From: Isoetes taiwanensis
Taxonomy: Eukaryota; Streptophyta; Lycopodiopsida; Isoetales; Isoetaceae
DNA: 64,000 bases
Direction of reading: 5' to 3'
NCBI GenBank assembly: GCA_021234155.1
Contig: JAJEKV010000092.1
Coordinates: 1,436,561 to 1,500,560, forward strand
The translations under genes and the position numbers were made by a program. The notes under the pieces are model-generated. The model ran no database searches. It was not told where the DNA came from and was given only the letters and a program-made list of their open reading frames with translations. How positions within the stretch are numbered: the stretch's first letter is position 1; every line of letters begins with the position of its first letter. This document shows positions 55,913-64,000 of the stretch, one piece after another.

Positions 55913-57215
55913 CTCGCGCTTGCCGCACTCATATGGCGTAGGGGGGTTCGGCCGTCCTATGCCCCTGGAAGCACCTGAAGCAAAGCTGCTTTTCTATGCA
56001 CTTCTGTCTCTTTTCCTTGGGCATAGCCTGCAAAAGGGTCCGCACTGCTTTGGAGTAGTTTGACCCCTCCTGTTTGTCCTTGAAGGACACCTGCTTTTCT
56101 TCCTGCTGCTTCCCCTGATTGCCGCCATATGGGGCTCTATTTGGACACGGATTGGCTGCCCTAGGGCTATAACTCCCTGTTGCCTTGCCTTTATCCCGGT
56201 AATCCGCTGCCTCTCGCCCCGCTATTCGCGGGTCCTGTTCCTTGCAAGCTTATTGCCTTGGACTCTGCTTCTGATACTGTCTTAGGATTTATTGCTCTTA
56301 CAAGCTTGCGGATCTCCTCATTCGGGCCCTCAATGTAGCTTTTCTTGCGATGCTTCTCACCCAACTTTGGCACATACTCTGACCTCGACCTCATGAATTC
56401 CTCCGTGATATTTCTCGACGGATTTGTTGCCTTGCCGCAACCTCGTGTAAAACTTCTTTGCATCATCTTTGGACTTATGTTCCCTTGGGACATAATGGCG
56501 CTTGAAGGCTTTAGCAAACTTTACGAACTTACAAGCATCCTGCTTAAGCCATGTGCCTTTGCATAACCCTTCCACCAAATCCGTGCGGCTCCTTTCAAGT
56601 TGGCATTTGCCACTCGCCTTTGTCTTTATCCTTCATGCCATAAGCATTGCCGTACTCACTCATTTCGGCCCAGCCATGCCTCTCGCTTCTAATCGACTGT
56701 TCTCCCAGAACTGTTCCGGTTCAGGCCTTCCATACATTGCCGGTCGAGAATCTACCTTCTTCACGGTAGTCGAGGCTCGGTGTCCCTTTGTCGTCCGTCT
56801 ATGGCGTCCCTACGCCTTGCATCTGCGCGGGTTTCTTTGCCTTGCATCTGTTGGGTCCGGGTGCGATCTTCCTCTTCCTCCGAGTCGGATTACGAATCGA
56901 ACTTGAGTCGGAGGATTCGAGCTGGGGACCTCCTTCTCTTGCTTCTCTTCTTGTCTCTTCTGCTTTTTCGAACCGATGCTTGAGGCAAGCGAGGGTTGCC
57001 CACCGAGCCCGCTCCTACTTGCGCGGACAGCAAGGCCTTTATCTGTTCCAAGTCCGTCCTCATCTGAGATATTTCCTCTTCTGGGGTGATGGCTCCAAAT
57101 TCCTCGAACAAAGTTCCTTCCTTAGGGGCGTGGCCTGGGTGGACTCTGTTCTTCCATAAGTTCTGGGCGTAGTCGTTCCCCTGAGCTTAGGCCTCTAGCT
57201 GCATACACAAGTAGT
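55913..57215 (-). pseudogene. gag: Chromovirus gag (frame-disrupted)
   Basis: Minus frames in order: EFGAITPEEEISQMRTDLEQ and IKALLSAQVG near 57100 (helical start), LKGAARIWWKG near 56580, FKRHYVPREHKSKDDAKKFY and TRLRQGNKSVEKYH (56400-56510, the Ty3 gag core), EYVPKLGEKHRKKSYIEGPN, then KAVRTLLQAMPKEKRQK and a knuckle-like CFRC...GHR at about 55945-55985. Gag packages the RNA into particles. At least four frame changes. They fall in a block rich in CG where a frame-keeping CAG or CTG would be expected, so real decay and sequence error cannot be told apart. Confidence 0.75.
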
Positions 57216-57404
57216 TCATGGCTATATGGTTAGTTTTACTTGTTCTCTTGCATTATTTATATTTGTTGGTATAGTTGGGGACACAAAATACATCAACAAA
57301 ACATTTATAGTGCAAAAGAAATTATATTCATATTTTATAATATGCTAATACAAATTTAAAACTTAGGGATCAAGGCGCTAATTATTCTTGATCTTGCGTA
57401 GATA

Positions 57405-59032
57405 GGATGGATTATCCTCTAGGAACTTTTTCACTTGGGCTGTTCCCCTCTTGAATGACCCAAGTTCCTAAGGATGTTGGCTGAAGATCATACGCAAAGC
57501 TCTCGCCAAGTCTTCCACTTTCTGGCGGGAGGTATAAGCTGCGGTCCACGCCGGTCTTCCACGCCACTTTAAGGTATGGCGAAGTCGAAAACACCGAGTG
57601 CTACCGCTCTCTTTACCAGGATGGCATACTCGGTGTTGAGGGGCAACCGCGCATGCCGGCCAAATCCTGAGAGTGCGATTAGCATCGATACTCCTTCCTC
57701 GCCTCTGGGGGTGAATTTGCAGTGAATTACCGCTATTCTTCCATCGTCGGCCGGGGAAGGTAATATCGCGAACGAATGCCGTTGCGAGGCGCGTCCTCGC
57801 CACTTTCGGTATCCAGCTACGTAATGCGCTTGCAAAGTCATCAACCTCCACCGGTGGTGAGCTCCACAGTAGTCTCATTTGTTCTTTGAAGCCCTCCTGA
57901 GGTCAAATTCGCCTCTTCTCTCCCGTGGAGGTGTTGCCGAAGAGCTTGTCGTCAGGATGTTCGAGGTCGCATAGCGGATCCCCATCTGTTCCTGTAAGGC
58001 AAGGAACTCTTCCTCCATCGGTAGTTTGCTCTCGGCCTTGTCTGCCTCCATAATGCCGCGTCTTTGCCAGAGGCTTGGATGTCGGAGGTGGACTCTCCGG
58101 TGTAAGTGTCGGCTTCCCTTACTTGAAGGGGAAGTCGGATGCTCCTCGGACGATGAAGTCGTCGAGTCCGTTCTTCCGGAGTTGGTGCAACAACTCTTCA
58201 GTCGTACTCCCTTTCCCTCGCACTCGGGGAGGTTTTAAAATGTAAAAGCAGAAACTCTCGCGCCGACAATAATGGGGGCTAGGCTTGTAATGCCTAGCCC
58301 AAGGGGTGGCAGCGACTCTAAGAGTCTGCGGCTTCTCTCTCAAGTCCTGCCACTCTTGTTCTGCTTGTCGCCGCTCCTCTGTTGGGTCGAGCTCGGCGTA
58401 GTCTTCCTCTTCCTCGATTTCTGTTCCTACGAGTTCTCCTCTTCTTTTCCTTCCCGCTCCTGTTCATATTGCGTAAGGAGCCGTTTGCTCTTTGCTATGG
58501 CTAATGGGTCCACGTCCATGGGGGAATGGAGGTTTCCCCACGGTGTTCTCGACGCGGTGGGTGAGAAAGATTGCCAAGGCGGTGTTAAAAGAAATATTTG
58601 GTCCTATTATTGATTAGGACCATTGGCTCGGCGCGCTTTTGCGCTTTGTTTGTCGGTACTTGGCAATGTTTGGGACATCGCCCTAAAGGCTGCTGCGAGG
58701 GGATTGCCTAGGAACAAAGTACCCTACACAAGGGGAGCTGCACTAGTCTTTGGTTCTACCCTAGCTTGGAACTCAGACAAGACTCTCTTGTAAAAATTTG
58801 GGGTTGCGTGCAAGGTTGCTTGGACATCTACCTCCTTCCTGAAGATATGGAAGATTTGGTCGATGTCGGCCTCGGCAGCATGAGCGCTGGCGCTGTACCA
58901 TCTGCGAAAATCAGAGGTTGCCATTGGTTAATTGTGGAAGAGGATATCAAACGGTTGCAAGAGCGCCTCAGGGCGTTGGGAAATCGGCTGAGCAGGCAGG
59001 AGCAGACTTGTAGGGTGCTATTTGAGGAATGA
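57405..59032 (-). pseudogene. Second extra ORF of the chromovirus, unrecognised and disrupted
   Basis: Between the H3-derived ORF and gag. The clearest frames are MATSDFRRWYSASAHAAEAD, IDQIFHIFRKEVDVQ and FYKRVLSEFQARVEP (58724-58924), MEADKAESKLPMEEEFLALQ near 58030, VEVDDFASALRSWIP at 57830, and IAVIHCKFTPRGEEGVSML with TEYAILVKRAVALGVFDFA (57569-57740). None matches a family I know. The position suggests a co-opted protein working with the H3-like one, or a long gag N-terminal extension. Stops and shifts throughout. Confidence 0.4.
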
Positions 59033-59236
59033 GGGACCTATTTATAGAAAAGGGGGAAACCCTAATTTTTGGATGACTTGGAAAATTCCTGAGGTTGGGT
59101 AATCCCAGCCTATACTGAGGTCAAAATGGGAATTTGAAGACTAGCTCAAGTGTTTGAACATGGTTGGATTACAAAAAGATGCTATACAACAGGTTGACGA
59201 TGGTTTGGACAAGTCCCGGTGAAGAAATGGTAGGAG

Positions 59237-59303
59237 GTCTCACAGCTTGCGCCTCGCTCAAAAACTAAAGTTTAGTTCTTCGACCAGGCGCGAGCTGTGA
59301 GAC
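59237..59303. repeat. 67-nt hairpin, copy 1
   Basis: Arms GTCTCACAGCTTGCGCCT and the complementary AGGCGCGAGCTGTGAGAC close on a centre AACTAAAGTTTAGTT. Nearly perfect foldback with the same small asymmetric bulge (CGCTCAA against TTCGACC) as the other copies. Confidence 0.93.
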
Positions 59304-59437
59304 ATCAGTCTCATTTGGATCAAAACGTGTCTAATTTGGGTAAACTAAGGGTGTAAGGATGATGGGCTCATCAAATCAGATAGAATGGACCCCTTATTTG
59401 GTCAAGCTGGAGCCGTTTTGGGCAAGTTTTGGGCAAG

Positions 59438-59504
59438 GTCTCACAGCTTGCGCCTCGCTCAAAAACTAAAATTTAGTTTCTTGACCAGGCGCGAGCTGTG
59501 AGAC
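59438..59504. repeat. 67-nt hairpin, copy 2
   Basis: Same arms; centre AACTAAAATTTAGTT and TTTCTTGACC in the right arm. Followed by ATCAC as in copy 3. Confidence 0.93.
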
Positions 59505-59648
59505 ATCACGCCTTTCGGTCTGCAAATGCCCTCTTCTGCTGAAATAAAAGCTAAAACTTACTAATTTGTCCTACTTAATCAAGTTCAGGCAATTAAAGTA
59601 CACAAAATTGCTCTATATTACAAAATTTTCAGTTAGTTACAAAAACTT

Positions 59649-59918
59649 CTAAGGGCGTTCTCCCTTTATGCGGCTCGCAAGACTCATGTCTTGTCGCATG
59701 AGGGTTACTCGCTTGGCGTGAACAGTGCAAGCTATTGAATCTTCGAAGTGTTGCACTATTTTTGCTTCAGCTGCTTCCTGCATTGCCAGCAGCGCCTCGT
59801 CCGTGACCCTGAAGTCCGTCCTGTAGGCCTGCATCACTTCTCGAACTAACCGAGCAAAGGGGCCACGGGGAATTAGAAGACCGTAGCTGCGCTGGAAGTG
59901 CCTAATCTCCCGCAGCGC
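59649..59918 (-). other. Histone-fold domain of the H3-derived ORF
   Basis: Open without interruption. Alignment with H3 needs no gap from ALREI to the terminal GER. The FEDS and HAKRVT blocks (alpha-2/alpha-3, the H3-H3 and H4 contact region) are kept, so folding and H4 pairing are plausible. Confidence 0.92.
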
Positions 59919-60960
59919 TCTCCTCTCCACCTCCTTCCTGTCAATCTTCTTCTTGGGTGGCGGCTTGGGGGCCTTGGGCTTTGGTGGTGGCGGCTTTAAG
60001 GTTTCTTTGCCGTTGGTAAAGCCCTCCCTCGATGAACCGACCTGTTTTTCTTCATAGTACTTGCTGTACGCCTCCCACTTCTTCATATACGCCTCGTGCT
60101 CCCTCATCTTCCTTTCGTATATCTTGACCCGGTCTGTGACATAGGCTTCTCGGGCAGGTCGTGGCTGTTTCTTCCTGTCCCAAGCCGGGTTTTCGGGGGC
60201 TTCGCACTTGATCTGCTTTGGGGCTGCTCACGGCGCCCGACCGCTCGGGTACTACACCTTTCGTCGCTGGGGTTTGGAAGAGCTTCCACCTGCAGCGTTG
60301 GGGTTGAAGTCCCCGTCAGAAGAGTCGTCGGAGGGGTTCGGAGGTTCGTCGGCTTGCCGCTCTTTGATGACGATCTTGGGGTTAGGCCTTTTCCTTGGTG
60401 GGACGTCCTTCAGCTTCCTTGTGCCCTCCACGAATTTGCCCTTCGCCTTCTTCTTCTCCTCGGCCGCCTTCTGTTCCTCCTCTTCCCTCTTCCTCTTCTT
60501 CTGTTCCCTCTTCTTCTCCCGGCGTTCATACTTCCTAATGAACCTCGCAAGGTCTGCTTCCTCTGCCGGCTCAAGTCTCGGCTCGTTGTGCTCTTGGTGC
60601 TCTTTTGTCCTCCTCTCCCGATGTGCCGCCTCTTCTTCGTCTTTGAGGACCTCTCATTTGCGCATCGAGTGGTCCCTGCTCTTTCTGCTCTCTAATCTCC
60701 CGCTCTATTTCCTCGTATGCCTCCCTTGTCTCCTCGTCCATGGAGGTTGGTGATGTAGCTTCGTCCTGATCCACTTGCTGATTGAAGACATCAATCAGGT
60801 CGGATGTACCTTGATCTCCTGAGATGTCTTCCTCGCTTGAAGGCGAACGACCCCCTTTCGCGAGCCTCTCACGAAGCATCTTCCGAATGATGTCAGCATC
60901 TGTGGCGCTGGTGGTTTCGCCTGGACGACGCTTCCTGGCGGTCTGTTTGGTTCGGGCCAT
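59649..60960 (-). pseudogene. Histone H3-derived ORF: H3 tail, long linker, H3 histone fold
   Basis: The ORF starts MARTKQTARK: after the methionine, residues 1-9 equal the mature H3 tail, with K4 and K9 kept; S10 and T11 are replaced by RR. A linker of about 345 codons follows, acidic then Lys/Glu-rich (RREKKREQKKRKREEEEQK), then proline/lysine-rich (PPPPKPKAPKPPPKKK). The last about 89 codons are an H3 histone fold: RRALREIRHFQRS, LLIPRGPFARLVREVMQ, TDEALLAMQEAAEA, FEDSIACTVHAKRVTLMRQD, and RIKGERP then stop, ending exactly where H3 ends. Loop 1 has canonical H3 length, while LLIP, EALLAMQEAAE and VTLMRQD are CENH3-like. Total about 436 codons against 135 in H3. A frameshift near 60655 and stops at 60252-60254 and 60228-60230 interrupt it. 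It is the first ORF after the leader. Confidence 0.9.
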
Positions 60961-61171
60961 GTTTTACGGTTCGTCGATCGGACCTCAGCGCCCAAAGATC
61001 GCCTAAGTGCGGGAGAGCGGATTTCTAGAGCGGGAACGTGGGAATGAGGGGGGTTTACATCTATTTATAGCTTGGGAATTCTTAGGTCAAAATTCAAGTT
61101 GCTCTATTTAACGTGCTAAGGCACCTATTTAATTAAAATTTACACTTATTTCAGACTTTTCCTACTTATTG

Positions 61172-61238
61172 GTCTCACGGGTCGTGCCTCGCTCAAAAAC
61201 TAAAGTTTAGTTTTTAGACCAGGCGCGAGCTGTGAGAC
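61172..61238. repeat. 67-nt hairpin, copy 3
   Basis: Right arm identical to the others; left arm diverged (GTCTCACGGGTCGTGCCT), which weakens the outer stem. Confidence 0.9.
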
Positions 61239-61361
61239 ATCACACATTTTTGAGTAATTTAAGTAATTAAAACATGCTATTCTAATTAATTCCTATCTTA
61301 GAACTAGCCTTACCACATTACTTTGCTTAAATTCATCATGTTTGAGTGATCTTGGCTCGAT

Positions 61362-61428
61362 GTCTCACAGCTTGCGCCTCGCTCAAAAACTAAAGTTTAG
61401 TTCTTCGACCAGGCGCGAGCTGTGAGAC
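61362..61428. repeat. 67-nt hairpin, copy 4
   Basis: Identical over its whole 67 nt to copy 1, in the same orientation. Confidence 0.93.
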
Positions 61429-61617
61429 CACCTCACTTTGGCAAAATTTTTGGCTCATTCTTTTTAGTCTTATTAAGTTCCAATTCACTTAATTGTTACT
61501 AGCTTAGCGTAACTACAAAAATGAGAAAAAATTTTCCCACTTTTCGAGGCTTAAGGATCCTATCAAGTTAGTACTACTGGGAGCATGGCCAGTGCTTTGC
61601 TCTTGGTCTCCAAGAAC

Positions 61618-61632
61618 ATTGCTCTGATACCA
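61618..61632 (-). other. Chromovirus primer-binding site (initiator tRNA-Met)
   Basis: Minus strand TGGTATCAGAGCAAT, one base after the LTR end. Confidence 0.93.
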
Positions 61633-61633
61633 C

Positions 61634-63186
61634 TGTGACGTCCCCTACTCGCATACGGTGCCCTCACCGTATACAAACAGGAGTTCTCCCCCCATACCAG
61701 CTCCACACTGATACATGGCCCTCCACATATCACTGCACCCGTAACGAGTCCCAGTGGGAAGAGTGAAGGTGTCATTCTACCCTGTCTCCCTCAGGGCCTA
61801 CCTAGCTGCGGAAGCGTAAACAGACATGTCAGTATAGAACATAAGCACATATCCACCTCGAAGGGTGGTCCATTACATCTGCATAAACAAGGTGAGCACA
61901 ATACATATAGGGGAATCCTACCCAAGGCTCAGACTCAGGGGGATGACTGACGGCTTGGGTCTCCAGAGTTCATTGCAGACAGAATTCATGGCAATGGATT
62001 TGGCTGGCACATGAACATGGCATAGGGTTGTCCACTCCATCCGCCCCTCCTGTGCACACTTTGCAGAGTAGGCTGAAAAAGTGTCGGGACCTGACTGTAG
62101 CCCGCCGGATGCATAGCCAAAGGGGCTATTCCTGGGTCTCATCCTCCCAGTTCCGATGGGGCAGGAAGGGATCGCTCCCTCCAGAGATCTGCATGCTGAC
62201 TCAAGGCGACTAGAGGGCCACTACCCGTATTCGACTGAACCCACTGGAAAGTGTACACCACTTCACGGGTGTCGAGCCCATGCCTTACCCACACTCAGTG
62301 GTAAGCCATTAGGCCTAGTCACAATGATCCCTGGTAGGCCTTACACACCAGAGGGGTCATTCAAGAGTCAGGACATGAACCTCCTTCTTAGCCAGTCTGG
62401 CCCCTTCACCCACAACCAGGTGTGGTTCTTGTACACAGGCCGAATCTACAGTGTGCTAGAGGGCTACGCTAGGAGCATCAACTACCAAGCTTTAGGGCCT
62501 CTACCCCCCCTGCCCAATACAAGGAGTTCACAGAGATACATCATCCATGTACATCACAGAAGAACTAAAGAACTAGATCTAATCTATATCATAGAGTTAG
62601 GTTCTTTAGTTAGTGTCTGGGATCTAGAGATCTAGATAGCTGCTATGGGCAATTTAATAGGCTAAACTTACTGATTCTATGACTAGAAGACGGTTTAAGC
62701 TATTAAATTGACCAAATACCTGATCCTTGGGTGGCTCCTCCTGACCTGAGTTCAACCATCCTGCTGAGCTGATCGAATCCAGGGAAACTAATGGTGCGAT
62801 TCACTTGGGCAGCGTCTGGGAGGCAGTTTTGGCTCCTGGGGCAGCCAAAACTGAGCTCTAAAACCCTATGGACGAAAACTAGCAAGTTAGGGTTTCCCTA
62901 CCCTAAATAGACATGGGGTTTAGGGCTAGGGTTTCCAATTACCCATTTTAGCATGTGGGATAATTGGAAAGGCCCCACTTGCCTTTAATGGCTAGGTGGC
63001 AAAAAGTGCCTACATGGAAAGGTGTGCCCACATTAATGTGCACATGTGCACATTAATAACATATGAACATACCTAGCAAGTTGCCCCTAGGGCTACCTAC
63101 CTGGCACGTCGGTCGGAGTGGCGTGTACGCGTGACGAGGCAGTACAGTATACGTCCTGGGACTGTATACTGTGCTGGAACGTCACA
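61634..63186 (-). repeat. Chromovirus 5' LTR (1553 bp)
   Basis: Starts TGTGACGT and ends ACGTCACA on the plus strand. Retains CTG and CAG where the other LTR has CCG, CGG or CG. Confidence 0.95.
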
Positions 63187-63191
63187 ATGAG
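63187..63191. repeat. Target-site duplication ATGAG, right copy (chromovirus)
   Basis: Matches 49935-49939. Confidence 0.92.
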
Positions 63192-64000
63192 GGCCCCAGC
63201 GCGTCTCCAAGAGATGAAAAACAGAGGGGGATAAGGAAAACTCATCAAAGGCCCAGATTTTTGAAAGATAATCAGCCCACTCATTCTCCAATCGTGGAAC
63301 CCATACCGGCTCCAACTGAATATGATACTGATAGCAAAAAATTAGTACTTCTAGAAGCAAAAAATGAAGTGTTGGAGATCGTGAACCACCACTCTGTAAT
63401 AGAAAAAACACATTCTGGTTATCCCCGCGAGCTATGACGCGGGATGCAGCCAGTAACGGAGCACACCGCTGCAAGATCTGAAAAAACGCAAAGAGTTCGC
63501 GCCAAGTGGAAGATTGGAGGCGATCATCTGCAGAGAAAACATCAGAGAAGGAGAGAAGCTGAGAACCGGGACGCGAAAGCCAGCCGCCCCATCCCTCATC
63601 GCTAGCATCAAAACCCAAGGTAGATTTGAGCACAGTGGGAGGCCAAACAGGGGCTCTGTCGAAATGACGGATAACAGTCTCCCAAAGCTGGATTTCCGCG
63701 GACGCAAGAGGGGACAACAGAGAGGGGTATCCCAAAGGTCAAGATCACGAATCGGAATGGAGGCCCCAAGTCAAGGCAAAGACACGATGGCCCAGACTAG
63801 GGCGCAGACCGGATAAAACCAAGAAACCGCAATATGGCTTAGGGTGACATAACCGAGGCTACTGTGGTAGAACAAAGAGACAAAAAGCCGCCCCTTTTAG
63901 CCCGAGAAATGCGAAAAGAAACCCTCCCGTGCATCAACTATGAAGCCTAAAAATGATTGTGCGGTGTGAGATTTAAAACGACATTTTTCCATGCCAAGAG
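63187..64000 (-). pseudogene. DIRS-type retrotransposon RT/RNase H region (runs off the window)
   Basis: The frame from 63735 reads LGFDASDEGWGGWLS (RNase H D43), SSTWRELFAFFQIL (E80), IARGDNQNVFFLL (D105) and WVPRLENEWADYLSK (D155), the four RNase H acidic positions in DIRS/Ngaro-type order, then RWGPH at the insertion point. The partner sequence (HVDRFASPSN) is at 49934. The RT proper should lie beyond 64000. The last part of the ORF beyond 63187 into the LTR is not DIRS sequence. DIRS elements move by reverse transcription plus tyrosine recombination and have no DDE integrase. Confidence 0.88.

Larger units (their letters stand above)
59041..59648. other. Spacer after the H3-derived ORF, with two hairpins
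   Basis: Non-coding. Holds hairpins at 59237-59303 and 59438-59504, 201 bp apart start to start. Confidence 0.7.
61007..61614. other. Chromovirus leader between primer site and H3-derived ORF, with two hairpins
   Basis: Non-coding; carries hairpins at 61172-61238 and 61362-61428, 190 bp apart start to start, similar to the spacing of the pair downstream of the ORF. Confidence 0.7.
49940..63186 (-). mobile_element. Ty3 chromovirus carrying a histone H3-derived ORF (13,247 bp)
   Basis: LTRs at both ends with TGTGACGT...ACGTCACA-type termini, ATGAG duplications, tRNA-Met primer site at 61618-61632, polypurine tract at 51511-51523. Sense is minus. Order: 5' LTR, leader with two hairpins, H3-derived ORF, spacer with two hairpins, unknown ORF, gag, pol with chromodomain, 3' non-coding region, 3' LTR. 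It sits in the middle of a DIRS-type element. About twice as long as common chromoviruses, the extra length being the two additional ORFs and long LTRs. Confidence 0.93.

Noticed and set aside
56780-57159. Plus-strand frames opposite gag
   Set aside because: Shadows of the minus-strand gag with no domain.
59237-59504. tRNA or snRNA genes at the hairpins
   Set aside because: Simple two-arm foldbacks without cloverleaf or known snRNA motifs.
59649-60960. A chance match of a short H3-like tail
   Set aside because: The tail is nine exact residues at a start codon and the same locus ends in a full, ungapped H3 fold; chance is not credible.
59649-60960. An ordinary host H3 gene or processed pseudogene
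   Set aside because: It lies between primer site and gag in sense orientation, has a 345-codon insertion and is bracketed by element-specific hairpins. An independent insertion is still possible and is listed as a refuting outcome.

Overview
The window looks like nuclear DNA of a land plant with a large, repeat-rich genome. Evidence: spliceosomal introns, fragments of plant-type genes (a PPR repeat protein, an SMG8-like decay factor, an RBP45/47-like RNA-binding protein), plant-type Ty3 chromovirus and TRIM retrotransposons primed by initiator tRNA-Met, and nested insertions throughout. A DIRS-type tyrosine-recombinase retrotransposon and a ParB/DNA-methyltransferase gene point, weakly, to a seed-free plant such as a fern rather than a flowering plant. 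No complete host gene is evident; almost everything recognisable is mobile or broken.

Layout. 1-3 kb: AT-rich sequence, a diverged tandem duplication and a PPR relic. 3-10.6 kb: two divergent decayed genes that look like one mobile unit. On the minus strand is a ParB-like domain followed by a beta-class DNA amino-methyltransferase; on the plus strand is a proline-rich ORF leading into a DDE-type transposase with one clean intron. The introns and shared promoter of the pair hold at least 14 copies of the dyad TATTCNNGAATA, and the transposase gene is split by a 647-bp hAT-type MITE full of TTCGCGTACGCGAA palindromes. 11-31 kb: gene fragments (SMG8, RBP45/47, unknown exons), poly(A)-ended LINE pieces, one larger LINE and a dispersed repeat. 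31-43 kb: polypurine tracts that host LINEs with GAATA/TATTC pentanucleotide tails. 43-47 kb: a 464-bp tandem duplication, a Ty3 fragment with a chromodomain, and a TRIM element with a nested MITE.

48-64 kb holds the main discovery. A DIRS-like element (RNase H right of 63.19 kb, recombinase remains at 48.4-49.5 kb, minus strand) is split by a 13,247-bp Ty3 chromovirus at 49940-63186, flanked by the target duplication ATGAG. In its sense direction (minus) the chromovirus carries: 5' LTR, tRNA-Met primer site, a histone H3-derived ORF, a second unknown ORF, gag, an intact 1171-codon pol ending in a chromodomain, polypurine tract, 3' LTR. The H3-derived ORF begins with the exact first nine residues of the mature H3 tail and ends in a full H3 histone fold that stops where H3 stops, with about 345 codons of charged and proline-rich linker between. 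Two 67-nt hairpins lie before it and two after it. An element that encodes both an H3-like protein and a chromodomain may target, or interfere with, host chromatin; that function is inference.

Caution: several blocks (about 38.6-42.7, 48-51.5 and 55.9-58.3 kb) carry CG, CCG or CGG where functional or sister sequence has CAG or CTG, often with loss of one base that breaks frames. This may be systematic error at methylated CHG sites rather than true decay, so some 'pseudogenes' here may be intact in reality.
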